Source of the DNA: Rhexocercosporidium sp. MPI-PUGE-AT-0058 | Lineage: Eukaryota > Ascomycota > Leotiomycetes > Helotiales | Length of the DNA: 64,000 nucleotides | Assembly (NCBI GenBank): GCA_020746875.1 | Contig: JAGTJL010000015.1 | Location: forward strand, 186,001 to 250,000 | Direction: 5' to 3' | Part shown: positions 35,792-47,132 of the stretch, in pieces | How the letters are laid out: each line of letters begins with the position of its first letter | Position numbering within the stretch: position 1 is the stretch's first letter | Notes under the pieces: generated by a model | What the model was told of the DNA's origin: nothing | Seen by the model: the letters and a program-made list of their open reading frames with translations, nothing else | The model's database searches: none | Made by a program: the position numbers and the translations under genes

Positions 35792-38008
35792 TTACTTAGC
35801 TGCGAACCTCGACCTGGCTCGTAAATTGGCGCCATATATCCAAAGCACAAATATCCCAATAACACCAGAGATCGTCAAGCCAGCAAGCAATGTGACTCCC
35901 TCTGCGATCCCAACGTTCAGGAAGAGAGGTCGTGAAAATAAGATCGCTCCCGCAGCCAACGCCGAGCGGCAGAAATCGTTCCCGGCGAACAGACTGGCGG
36001 CGTATTCGGGGTAGGTCATGCTGATGTAGACGAACACGCATTGCAGGATGATGAAGATACCGACCGTATAAATTGTTACGCCAATAGTTGGTACAATCCA
36101 ATGAATACTTGGCCGACCAGTCCAAGCGAACATGAATAGGCCGATAGGAGTTAGGAAAGAGGCGAAAAGAGCTGGTATGAGTCGTTCTTCAGGGGCACCG
36201 AAACCAAATTTCTTCATCTTTGGTTCCAGGTGATAACGAAGGAAAGCGAAATACCCCGGAATAGCTATCAAAACCCCAACGATGATATTTAGGAAGATTA
36301 ATCCTATTTGACCAGCGTTCAAATCATAGCCCCCGGGGCCGTATACGAGGGGGAACACCTCGAAGAAAGAGTAGAAGATAGCATATACCAGGGATATGTA
36401 TAGGCTGGTGAAAGCGACTGCGGGATCAAGGAAGTTGATCTGGATAGGGCGCCAGAGACTGATTGTCACGACCTCCGATGCGCTGAGCTTGGCTTGATCA
36501 ATTTCGGATTGTGCTCTTAGATTTGGGTTTCCAGTCAACTTGCGAAGGCGTGCCGCGCGACGAAGGAGGATGTTTTGTGTGGAAGTTTCGGGAAAGAAGA
36601 ACATCATGACGGCAAAGACGGGCGCCGATATCCACATTATCTCCCAAATTGACCTTCTCAAAAAGTTAGCATTCGTCTCTCCCTGTATCTCTGAATAATT
36701 TTTTGTGACACCTGAAGGTACCATATAGGTTTGCAAGAAATATCTACTGCTAAGGGAAGGGATAAACTTACCATCTCCAGCTCTTTGCAGGGACAGAAAA
36801 TCCACTGATGAGCGGGCCCAGAGCAGGACCACCCGTCGCAAAACCTGCCCAGCCCGCCAGAAAGTACGGCAATTGAATGAGAGAGTACATATCTCCAATG
36901 GTAGCTCCTCCAGTAGCTAAACATGGACTACCGAAGAAGCCTTGGAAAAATCGAAGTACGAGGAATCCAGGGAGGTTGTCGATGAGCGCAGTGGGAATAC
37001 AAAGTACGACAAAGATACCAAATGTTGCCTAATCAAAATCAATTATAATCTGCAAACATCATCAAGCCAACAGGGCGTAATGTCAGATACTGCTTACCAT
37101 GTATGGTGGGTTGCGCCCGATCACAGGAATCTCAGATAATGGGGAGAACAGCAGTGGTCCCACTCCATAGCCAAAAACATAGAGAGCAAGTCCCAGGGAT
37201 GCGACCACGGGAATGGTGTGATAAATGTGCTCAATGTATGGTATGGCTGGCGTGTAGATTGCGGAGCCCACTAATGACAGCGTCAGAATCTCTGTCCTCG
37301 CTACTGAAGCAAGCGAGTTCGTGAAGTTGTGATGGGTCTCGAATGGTTTTGGTCGGTAGGAAACACAGTCTCGAGTTTTCTAAAAACAGCACCACGGTGA
37401 AAAGGTATTACTTACTATAAACTGCTAAGGTGTATAGACTTGATTTATGGTTAGTATGGTATGTGCAGACCTGGATTTGAGTTGTCTTACTAGAGTTGCA
37501 GAACCACAGCCCCTTTCTTCCCCTTCGAGTAATGCTGTGGATTCTCTGGATCTATCGTCGAGTACCAGTCAACAATCATGATCCCATCCTCATTGACCTG
37601 TGGCTTGATCCTCTGACAGGCCTGCTCCGACATATTCTCCACATCAACCGCCGCATTATATGCCTGAGCGACTTCAGCCATCGTAACGGTTCGTTCCATG
37701 ATAATTGGACGACTGAGAATCCGCGACATGGTTAACTTTGCTCGAAGGGACGGCGTAGTTGATTCGTCGTCAGAAGTGTCAGCGTCCTCTGGTGGACCCG
37801 CTATCTCGGCTTCGGTTTCTTCGTTCTTTGCAACGGGAGTGTTGGAAGAAGTTGTTGTCACCGGAGGTTTTTCTTCTGCTGGAGGCTGCGCGAGGTAGTC
37901 CGATGTATACTTGAAGTCGGATTTCTCTTCAGGGTACTGGAGGATCTTGTTCTTCGTGATGAGGCGAATGATCTGACCAATTGGCGCATCGCGAAAGATG
38001 TCGGACAT
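35792..38008 (-). CDS. MFS transporter, DHA1 drug:H+ antiporter type, with one frameshift
   Basis: Plasma-membrane exporter of the fungal DHA1 group (Flr1/CaMDR1-like), expected to move drugs or small metabolites with proton exchange. Exons: 38008-37491, 37438-37416, 37270-37098, 37029-36772, 36653-35792. A long hydrophilic N-terminus ends in MIVDWYSTIDPENPQHYSKG, typical of the group. It is followed by the first span, LYVFGYGVGPLLFSPLSEIP, IGRNPPYM, the TM4 region, DMYSLIQLPYFLAGWAGFATG, a central loop and the C-terminal six-helix half. Exon sums leave one extra base. Across the intron at 37030-37097, IGRNPPYM continues as FGIFVVLCIPTAL only if one T of a TTTT run (37021-37024) is ignored. 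So the allele is broken or the run is misread. It is divergent from the SDR gene. Confidence 0.85.
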
Positions 38009-39046
38009 CGTTGGGGTAGCTTCTGGTAACAAACCCCCAAGTTTTCAGTTTGCTATCGTGAATTTGCTTCACAACTTTCGTAGAAGTTGAAAGCCCGTAG
38101 AAAGGAAGAGAAAATTAAAGTGAGAATAAAAAGAGCTTTGTAAAGCTTTCATATCACAACCCCTGTTGACAGCTGCCCAAAACACGTCCGAACATCAGGT
38201 ACCTCTGCTTATGCGACACAAACTTAACCAATAAATATGCTTCTTGTGATTACGAGAGAGCATTGCCAAGGGGTAACACAGCTCTCATCAGCACAGCTGT
38301 AAGGATTAGAAGCCATAGATTGCTCGAGCCAACATGTGAATGGAGGGAGTGACACTGTCAGAATAGGTACTAGTGTTGTTTTCTGCTTGCCCACAACTGG
38401 CATGGTCTACAGGAAGCGATGCGAATCAGACGTCTCATTGATTTATAAGCCGATATGCCTCCCAACATTACTGTAGGTCTGCTAGACCGTCTCCGTTTTC
38501 GGACAGCCTGACTTTTGGGATCATAGCGCCGGTACATGGATGTATGCCAAGGGGTGTGAGCATGCAGGAGGTGTCAAGTTGCCTCGAAGTGGTATGGTGT
38601 CCGAAGTACCGCTATCTATCAGAATCTGGATGGTTCCAGGGAAATTTTACAGCTTCAATTTATTGGCTCAAAATCTTCAACTACAAACGAAATGTATCGA
38701 GAAATACTAATTCTCTAGGTTAGGATCCCAGGGATGAAGAATGACCGGAGTACCTTCACCCCCCTGCTATCCAGATAAGTCTGAGATGCAGCTTCAATGA
38801 TACGTTCCCACTTACTTACAAATCGTACCAAAGATGAAAAAGTTGAATATATGTGTATTCCGTTTGCTGCTACATTAGTTCGGATTGTCTTGAAGCAGAG
38901 TTGTTCCTTTTCATACCAACGCAATAAAGTATATAAGGGGAGGTGGACCGTTTCAATACCGCCCTCTATCCAATTTCACTTGCCAATCAGTTCAACCCAA
39001 ATTTCAGTACAGCTTCGACTGATTCGAAATTCACAACCTTTGCATC
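38009..39046. promoter_or_regulatory. Divergent promoter region, MFS / SDR
   Basis: About 1 kb between two opposite start codons; no gene inside. A TATATAAG element at 38930-38937 lies about 110 bp before the SDR start and is the likely TATA box of that gene. Confidence 0.55.
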
Positions 39047-40366
39047 ATGTATCCAAACCCAAGAATTCCAGTTGGTTCATGGATTCTGGTGACCGGCGTA
39101 AACGGCATGGTTGCCAGCAACACTGCTAACTTGTTGCTTGAAGTAAGTAGTACTTCAACTCTCTTGCGCTGACTCCAACATTCCAAAACTTTCTCTCATC
39201 GCCAGTTGATGAAAGGTACTGCCAGAATTTTATCTCATAGCCTCAACTGCTGCAAAGACTGAGTTTCCTGACTGAGTTTCCTAACGGATGGGCTACAAAG
39301 TACGCGGCTCGGTGAGGAACGTGGAGAAAGCAAGGTGGATGCAAGAGAAGTTCGATAATTTGTACAGCAAGAACAACTTTGAACTGGTATCCGTTGCCGA
39401 CTTGGCACATGAGGGAGCCTTCGATGAGGCCGTTAAAGGTGTTTCCATTAGCCCTGACTATCTATGTACTAACCGAAGCTCAGGCGTCTCCGGGATCGCT
39501 CATGTTGCTTCAATCGTTGGCCACTTCGATCCGAACACTGGCATTCTAGGCGTCATTGACGGCGTTGCCAATACATTGAAGTCCGCCGTCAAAGAACCCT
39601 CCGTCAAAGCCTTCGTCTACACATCTTCATCTTGGTCTGCGGTCAATCCCCAACCAAACGTGAAGTACACCATCGGGCCAGACTCCTGGAATGAACATGC
39701 TATCAAGGCAGCCTGGGCTCCACCTCCTTACAGTCCAGAGAGAACAATGGATGTATATGCGGCAGGAAAGGCTGAGGCTGAGGCAGCTTCATGGAAGTTC
39801 GTGAAGGAGATTGAGCCAGCCTTTGTCTTCAATGCTGGTCAGCATCACCACTTCACGCTGAATACTTCGTCAGCTAATACCCTACAGTCTTGCCTAGTGC
39901 TAACTTCGGAATCGTCTGTGATCCTGAACATCAAGGCTTCCCAAGCACCATTGGATGGTTGAAAAGCTTGTTCGAGGGAGAGCTAACACTCCATAACTGC
40001 GTCCCTCCACGTACGTGAACTACATACAAAGTAAACCTCAGAATTGACAAACATACAGAATTCGCCATCGACAAAATCGACTGCGCCCGTCTCCACGTCG
40101 GCGCCTTGCTCGACCCAAGTGTTGAGAACCAGCGCCTCTTCGGCTATGCTGAACCCTATACATGGAACGAGATACTGGGAGTCTTCCGTAGTATGTATCC
40201 CGATCGGAAGTTCATGGATGATCTCCCGGATGCAGGGCGTGATCTTAGCACTGTGACGAATGAACGCGCTGCGGAAGTGTTGAGGAAGTTCGGGATGCCA
40301 GGGTTCACGACCTTGGAGGAATCTATCAAGGCTGCGACAGAGCAGATTTTGGCTTTCGCGAAGTAA
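39047..40366 (+). CDS. NAD(P)-dependent SDR reductase, Gre2/dihydroflavonol-reductase-like
   Basis: Extended short-chain dehydrogenase likely to reduce aldehydes or ketones with NADPH. Predicted exons: 39047-39142, 39288-39438, 39484-39837, 39888-40010, 40059-40366, giving 343 residues, the family norm. The Rossmann motif is WILVTGVNGMVASN (residues 12-25), then GYKVRGSVRNVEKA, VYTSSSWSAV and the catalytic YAAGK (Tyr/Lys pair). The first intron is abnormal. Its donor (GTAAGT at 39143) is good, but MGYKVRG at 39288 is preceded by TAACGG, with an in-frame TAA and no AG acceptor. All later introns are canonical. Either the acceptor is mutated, or an unusual site is used. It shares a promoter region with the MFS exporter, so the pair may serve one metabolic job. 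Confidence 0.85.
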
Positions 40367-40962
40367 GCGGCTGTGCAATCCTGTAGTTCGGTATCAGAAG
40401 ATTTGAGCGTATAAGTCAACCAGTCGAAAATAATTCTCCAAGCTACATCCCGTCGTGATCACCAGGGTTCCAGTCGTACGTCCGTAACCCCGCTGCTAGT
40501 TTCAAAGTGACAGCATCTTTGTGTGACCTTGAGAAATGGGCTTGAAGGATTCGAAGCGATTACTGATCGCTTTAACCCAATGAATGCTCACCTCCTCCCG
40601 CTCACCGCGTTTCTGCTTCCCCTCGACGCGGCCACCCTCGCGGTATCACATGTGTGGCTTGTAAATTGCTAGGCAACACTGCGCCATTAGCCAATGAGCC
40701 AAAGGTCCCAGGATATAGCAAACGACAAAGCAAGACATGGCTGCATTTGAGACTTGTGAAGCGTAAGAATGAAATTCGTCGAGATGATGCGGGGTAATTC
40801 TGAGACCGAAAAGTCAAGAAGCCTTTGCGTTGATGAAGGAATATAATGAGGTCCACATCCTATAAAATTCCACTTGTCTTTCCTCCATATCCCAACTTCA
40901 AAATCCAAAAGACGACAACGAAAAGGCTCAACTCACAAACGAGATCTCAGACAATCGCAACG
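40367..40962. promoter_or_regulatory. Intergenic, promoter of the VOC gene
   Basis: No gene seen. A TATAAAA element at 40861-40867 sits about 96 bp before the ATG at 40963 and is a plausible TATA box. Confidence 0.5.
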
Positions 40963-41606
40963 ATGACTTCCTGCCCAGAGAACGCTTCCGCGAACGCCTC
41001 CTCCATTGCATGTTATTCCTCACCATCTCCACTCGTCCTTGCTAACAGTATCAAGGCCGGTTCAATAACATGGACAGAAATCCCAGCAACAGACATGTCC
41101 AGGGTTCAAAAATTCTACGCGGAGGTTTTCGGCGCAAGTACCCTCCTCTCCCTGCCATGTACCTAAGTCTCAAGATAGAAGCACTAACATCAAAACCCCA
41201 CAGTGGACATACGATGGCATGGCACCAATCCTTGACGCCAACGGATCGCCAAGGTTCGTGATGTTCAACAAAGGCAGCACCAACGGCGGCTTCGTCAAAG
41301 TGGAGCCCGAGGACTTCCTCTCCGCTGCTCTGCATCCGCAGAATGGAGAGAAGAGGAAGCTTTCTGTGAGAAATACGATTACTGTTGAGAATGTTGATGA
41401 GAGTTTGAAGAGGGTTGAGGAGGCAGGTGGGGAGGCTTATATGTGAGTTTGTCGTGTTGTTGGGAGGTTTGGAGAGGGTGTGACTGACTGACTGACTGAC
41501 TGACTGGGTGGTTGGTAGTCCGAAAGTTGAGTTGCCGAACAAGATGGGGTTTGTGGCATATTTCACGGATTCGGAGAAGAATGTTATGGGGTTGTGGTCG
41601 ATGTAG
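40963..41606 (+). CDS. VOC/glyoxalase-like domain protein
   Basis: Small protein of the vicinal oxygen chelate superfamily: 165 residues from exons 40963-41133, 41204-41442 and 41519-41606. The N-terminal beta-alpha unit (ITWTEIPATDMSRVQKFYAEVFG) and the C-terminal one (VENVDESLKRVEEAGGEAYI, then VELPNKMGFVAYFTDSEKN, GLWSM) are typical. The substrate cannot be told; relatives are often annotated as glyoxalase or bleomycin-resistance-like. The first intron starts with GCAAGT, not GT, and ends in CACAG. This GC-AG splice joins FG to WTYDGMAPIL in frame. The second intron carries a TGAC microsatellite. A TATA box lies just upstream. Confidence 0.88.
41481..41506. repeat. (TGAC)n microsatellite inside an intron
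   Basis: About six tandem TGAC units within the second intron of the VOC gene. They supply several potential CTGAC branch-point matches close to the acceptor. Confidence 0.9.
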
Positions 41607-42123
41607 AAGATACTTGACATAGAGGTGGGCTTGAATTTCGTGGAAAGGAACTGTGAGGTGCTCCTTCGGGTTTGGCTGAATGCTCAGGAATTTTGGGACA
41701 ATGAAGAGAAAATTGAGGCAACCTTCTGAGTTCATGCCTCAAAGAAAATCTATGAAGGCTGGTTCCAATTGTGAAGACTCAATGCTCTCGTGATCGATGC
41801 TGCTTCATGGCACCCGGCTCGAGACAAACAAGCATTCGCTCAAGCGCAAAGGTTGGCAGCCGAGACACTCAACACTTGCGCACCGCCACTTAATGCTCAT
41901 ATTACTCTGATGCATGCTCGAAAGACCGCCAAGATGACTGCATCTGCCAAAGTGGACCACTTTTCGGCATAGGATACCGCTATGCAAAATGTTTCCAGAT
42001 ATGATGAGCAGAACGTTCTTCGGTCTCTACAATTCAACATGCCCGCTCCCTCGAAAGTACCCAGTGAGGCCAAAATGCCAGTCGAAAATCATAAATCATT
42101 CTCAACTACCGAATGAATGCCAA
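41607..42123. other. Convergent intergenic region
   Basis: Between the VOC gene and the cysteine-rich gene. A 60-codon frame at 41790-41972 has an ATG but no recognisable features; I do not call it a gene. Confidence 0.4.
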
Positions 42124-42829
42124 TCAAGGCAAGTCCCGCTCATCATTGTTGGAGAACTGGCCAGACTCGAGGAGGAGCTGTTCCGAACCAAGAGGATCCA
42201 GTTCCCGGTTTCTGAGTCCATGCTGGCTCTTTGCCCTTCGATTCCGAGGTTTCTTAGTATGACCGGTATTCTGAGTCTTCCCATTCCCAGATCCATCTGA
42301 CATAGCTTGTGAGCACATGATTCCACAGGGCCTAGATATTCGACGTGGCAAACTTACACGAGAATGTGCATCCACCACAAAGCTTGACATTCGACCTCCT
42401 ATCACAATTCTCACAGCTCGTCGCCGCCGACTCCGGAAATTGATGCTTTCCAAAGTGGTTCGCCAGATCTGATCCGTAATTGCTGCAGCGTGGCGCGTTA
42501 CATGTGAAGATCAATTCATCGATGAGACTCGATCCCAAGGGTGAGAGTAGAGAGGCTGCGGAATGGTAGACTTTAGTCGCGCCCTTTCCACAGACTTGAC
42601 AGTTCCATGCTTTTGATCCTAGGCGGTCTGTCTTGTATGTGTTGATAACATGGGTACGGAAGACCTTGTTTGGCTCGACGGGGATGCTGGGGTGGTACGC
42701 GAAATTTTGTGAGGTGGCGTTGAGGGGCGTCGGACGTGGAGCTGGACCTCTATAAGGGAGAGTAAGGGTTTGGGTCGTCTCGTAGCCATCGCTGAGAGCT
42801 TGTAGGGTCGCTGTTGAATCTGTAGACAT
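42124..42829 (-). CDS. Cysteine-rich protein with truncated MYND-like zinc finger
   Basis: Hypothetical protein of 214 residues from exons 42829-42358 and 42298-42124 (acceptor boundary at 42297/42296). It has two Cys clusters. The first, WNCQVCGKGATKVYHS, comes with a CNAPRC pair about 40 residues on. The second, SCENCDRRSNVKLCGGCTFSY, resembles the first half of a MYND finger (C-x2-C...C-x2-C). The expected second half (YCS..C, then H...C) is missing. After the splice the protein ends in a basic, Asn/Lys/Arg-rich tail. Intact MYND relatives in fungi often have the same two-part layout, so this may be a naturally diverged or truncated member. The function is unknown; a zinc-binding protein-interaction role is inference. 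Confidence 0.65.
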
Positions 42830-44124
42830 TTTGCTGGTGCGTTGTATTCTGGAGCTGACGCGAATGGAATCTAGATATTCGGGTTGTGGCGGTCACGTGA
42901 TAAAAACCCTGCTTTGGATGTTGATGCTGGGAATAATGGTGAGACTTGGAAAAGAGCTATTGGGCTGTAGATTGATGTGACAATGACTGTCTAAGGCCAG
43001 AAAGCAATCTTTGTGATACCTTAGGATAGAGAAGCAGAAGCTATCGCATCGGTAAGGAAGCAAGCCAGCCGATGCCTGGTGATGTGACATCTTGATCCAC
43101 CTTGAACAAACCACCAAACAGTATTGAGACAAGTAGACTTGGTCGAATCATAGTAGGATTCCAATATAATTTGTCTGACACCCGAAGAAGGACTCTTCAA
43201 CAATGAGATCCATTTAGTCGAATTATGTATCTTCCTCCTGGACATTGGCGAACTTCAAGTATCAATACTACCGCTGTGACTTTGCTGAATGGAAGCACCA
43301 CCAAACACACTCCTTACCTAGCCTTCCCCAGCTCAGATGTACGTAAGACGGTAGTCTGAATTCACTTAAAAGACAGTTGATCTACTTTTGGGCAACTGTC
43401 CTTCTCAACATATGGACTTGATCCGGAGATCTCCCAAGGATGAGGCAGGTTGAAGAACAGTATTTTCTATTCCAATTCTGGATGTTTCGAGCCCCTGAAT
43501 TGAAGAAAGGAGGAGTGCCATCTGGATTGGGCTATGCCCCGCGTCGCGTGTTGGGATGGCAGTTGGATAAAGTGTTTCCAAACACTGGGGATTTATGCGA
43601 GGACTCCTGTAAGGTCCTTCCTGGCTTGCTACACCATCATCTTGGATATATGAAGAAATAGGGGAAGCGAACACGTACTTTGTGTCACATAAATGGTGAG
43701 AAGCACATTCATAAGAGACACTGTATTATGCCTTGGGTATAGACCAATTTACGAGGACGATTGTCCCATGTTGGCTTGCTCCAGAAAGATCTCCCGTGCA
43801 GGAAGGGAGAAGTGGGAGACGATCATGATTTTCGGCATGGATTTGATGATACACTTGCGATGAAGACAACAGGGTATCAATTTGGTGCTGGAGGAACCTC
43901 GGAAAGCTGAGTAGGCGGATTGGTCGATGCGACGAAGAAAGCATTGTTTCATTATGCATATCGAAGATGATGTTCCACATGCATCACCCTGCTTGGAGAA
44001 GGGATATTTCCTTCGTCCCTTCAAATAGTCTGACTAGCCACTATACCTAGCCAGCTGAGAAAAAAAGGAATTTGAGGAAGAGATAACAACCTTCCAGAAA
44101 GTGATTCTTGACGAGATTTTGACG
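42830..44124. other. Divergent intergenic region, MYND-like / alpha-actinin
   Basis: About 1.3 kb without a credible gene. It should contain promoters for both flanking genes. Frames on either strand (for example 43405-43674 minus) have no recognisable content. Confidence 0.45.
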
Positions 44125-46681
44125 ATGTCGATGTTGACGATGATGGATCATGGATTTCCAGGGGCTCGCGAAGGCACGATCACGCCGCCAGCATCGGAGG
44201 ATGGGGACGCCGCCTCCGCTTCCACGTCTACTGGTTGCCCGTCCAGCATTGCGGAGCCACCCGCGACCCCTGAACAAGTAAACAAGGACGTCGTCACTCC
44301 TGCTTTTCCACCATCACCACCACCAAGCATCAAAGCCCGTCGCGATCGCTCGTCCCAGCAGAAAGAAGCCAACCGCTCCAAACAATTCACTACTCGCCTA
44401 CAACGCAGTGCTACCATCAGCGGAAACAACAGCGATTTATTAGGTCGGAAGAAAGGGCGGGGCTTCAGACAAACTTTCAGTCTGCCAGCAGACCACGGAT
44501 TGAAGGCCATTGAACCGCCGCATGAGCAAGCACTTACTAAAATGGCATTTGCGGAGCAGCAGCAATGGATCACTGTTCAGCAGAAGACATTTACGAAATG
44601 GTACGTCCAGGATGGGGGGAGGGGAGGAGGGAGGGTGTTAACAGTCCTCCAGGTTGAATACCAAAATCGAACCAAGAGCACTGGCTGTGGTGGATCTAGT
44701 GAAGGATCTTAGCGATGGTGTAAGAATGGAAACACTATGAAGCATAGGAAGCTGCTAATCCGGTCTTCAGGTCATTTTAATCCATCTCCTCGAATGCCTC
44801 TCCAACGAATCCCTCGGTCGATATGCAGCGAAGCCCAAACTCCGCGTACAACGATTTGAGAATGCGAATTTATCCCTGGACTTCATCAAATCTCGAGGCA
44901 TACAAATGACGAACATTGGTGCTGAGGATGTAGTGGATGGGAATAGAAAGATCATTCTGGGTCTGATTTGGACCCTGATTCTACGCTTCACGATTTCGGA
45001 TATCAACCAAGAGGGCATGACTGCAAAAGAGGGTCTGCTACTCTGGTGTCAGAGGAAAACGGCTTGTTATGATGAAGTTGATGTGCGAAACTTTACTGAT
45101 AGTTGGAATGATGGCCTGGCATTTTGTGCACTTCTGGATATCCACAGACCGGATTTGATCGACTATGATGCATTAGACAAGAACGACCACCGTGGGAATA
45201 TGCAGATGGCATTCGATATTGCCAAGGCTGAGATTGGTATTCCTGACCTGTTGGATGTGGAGGATGTGTGCGATGTTGCCAAGCCAGATGAACGCAGTTT
45301 GATGACATACATTGCTTACTGGTTCCATGCCTTTTCGCAGATGGAGAAGGTCGAGAATGCAGGACGACGAGTGGAAAAGTTTGTTAACAACATGCAAGGT
45401 GCTTGGGAGATGCAAAGCAACTATGAGAGAAGGATGAAGGCACTATTGAAGCAGATCCACGAACAAGGATTGAGGTGGGATGGGGCTAAATTCGAAGGCA
45501 CATACGTTGATGCGAAAAAGCAGTCTACAGAATTCAGTGCTTACAAGAGGGGGAAGAAGAGGGAATGGGTGGCGGAGAAGAGTGATTTGGCTGCTCTTCT
45601 TGGAAACATAAAAACGAAAATGAGCACATACCGGTTGCGACCATACGATCCACCAGCGGAACTGAGACTTAGTGTCTTGGATGACGAATGGGCGAGTTTG
45701 ATGAGATCAGAGATGGCAAGGGGACAGCTGATAAACGAGACTATCAGAGAGTAAGTCTTCGTGCAAACTGATGTAGGCACCAGCTGATCGTCTTGTAGTA
45801 TCAAGAACGCGCTACGGAAATCCTTCGCAGACAAGGCCAATGATTTTGCACTCGCTCTAAACACCATGCAATTAGCTATTTCAGGACTCGAAGGAGACGT
45901 CGAAGATCAACTGACACATGTCCGACGATTAAACGAGAATCTGTCGCCCATGAACCAATACCTCAAAAAGATTGAAGAGGTAGACCAGAAATGCGAGGAG
46001 GCGAACATCGAAGAGAATGACTTTACGACCTACACCTACGACGAATTATGTTACGAACTAAGCCTGGTTAAGAACTCGGTTTCCAAAAAGCTTGCTTTCC
46101 TAGACAACCAAGTCGTTGCACGGAACATGACGAATCTAACACCCATCCAACTCGAAGAATTTGAAAGTGTGTTTCGACATTTCGACCGAGACGCGACGAA
46201 CAGTCTCCAAGAACTCGAATTCAGCGCAGCTCTGGCATCACTGGGTCTGGTATTCAGCGAAGACGAAATGCACGACTACTTCCTCGAGACGTCCAATGGC
46301 CGGGACTACGTGACATTTGAGCAATTCATCCGTTTCATGGTCGATGTAACCGAGGACCAAAATACCGCCGAGCAAGTCTTCCAGAGTTTCCGCGAAGTGG
46401 CAGACGGGAAACCGTATGTTACGGAGATGGACCTGAGACATAGTTTAGTACCTGACGATGTCATTGAGAAACTCACTCAGTTCGTTCCATTGCATAAGGG
46501 ACCGGATCTCCAGGAAGATAGAGGGATGCCGCAGTATGATTATATCAGCTTTATGGATGGGCTTCTCGGCGGACCCGAGGAGGATGAGGAGCCCGCAGCT
46601 CTGTCCGATCTCCCTAACGGAAGGAGTCCGCAGAGGGCAAGTACGGGTGCAGCTGGTGGGAAGGCGAACGGGTATCATTAA
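44125..46681 (+). CDS. Alpha-actinin (actin cross-linker)
   Basis: Cross-links actin filaments at the cytokinetic ring and hyphal tips. Exons: 44125-44600, 44653-44719, 44771-45750, 45799-46681, giving 801 residues. A Ser/Thr/Pro-rich N-terminal extension of about 145 residues precedes two calponin-homology domains. CH1 runs from about 147 (WITVQQKTFTKW, LVKDLSDGVILIHLLECLS). CH2 has EGLLLWCQRKTACYDEVDV and FTDSWNDGLAFCALLDIHRPD. A short rod of about one to two spectrin-like repeats follows (EWVAEKSDLAALLGNI, NALRKSFADKANDF). Two EF-hand-like units come next (FRHFDRDATNSLQELEF; the second is degenerate, SNGRDYVTFEQFI), then an acidic/Gly-rich tail. The first ATG of the frame was used. Others at 44131, 44140 and 44143 would remove only a few residues. 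Confidence 0.93.
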
Positions 46682-46961
46682 GCAGAGTCTGCTTTTCAGG
46701 TGAAGGTGGAGCTTCGGTCGGGAGAGGAGGGAGTTTGCATTTGGAACATAGCGTGCGTGGTCTTTCAGCATTTGTCTTTTTCGGTGGGGTTTGAAATGGT
46801 TGCTCGTTTGCTGGCCAGGCTGTTCTCTTCTTCTTGGGATGGATGAATTGCATGCATGGTTTTGGACTCGGATTTTGGCATTTCGCATGATTGTTCGATG
46901 GGTGGGAGGGCGTGTATACAAATTTGATTCTGGATGCTTTGACTGACTGCCAGACAGATGG

Positions 46962-47132
46962 TTAGGCGGGTTTGGGTCTCTGAGAATGGGGTCGGCGCGC
47001 GAGATAGTACATCCATAGAATGAATGACACCATTACCATTGTCCCCTCTGGTTGGGGTGTACGAGGATGTGATGGGGAGTATAAATTGAGCCGCCTTGCT
47101 GCTTGTATGAATGGGTTCGATGAGGAAGTCAT
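46962..47132 (-). CDS. Possible small membrane peptide, doubtful
   Basis: A 56-residue ATG-started frame downstream of alpha-actinin. It has an amphipathic, basic N-terminus (NPFIQAARRLNLYSPSHP), one hydrophobic segment (MVMVSFILWMYYLA) and a basic tail. The layout resembles small single-span organelle proteins, but I recognise no family. No splice or promoter support is seen, and it may be chance. Confidence 0.22.
   Translation of the reverse strand: MTSSSNPFIQAARRLNLYSPSHPRTPQPEGTMVMVSFILWMYYLARRPHSQRPKPA

Noticed and set aside
44148..44573. 141-codon frame antisense to alpha-actinin
   Set aside because: Shadow of the Ser/Pro-rich N-terminal extension; no independent signal.
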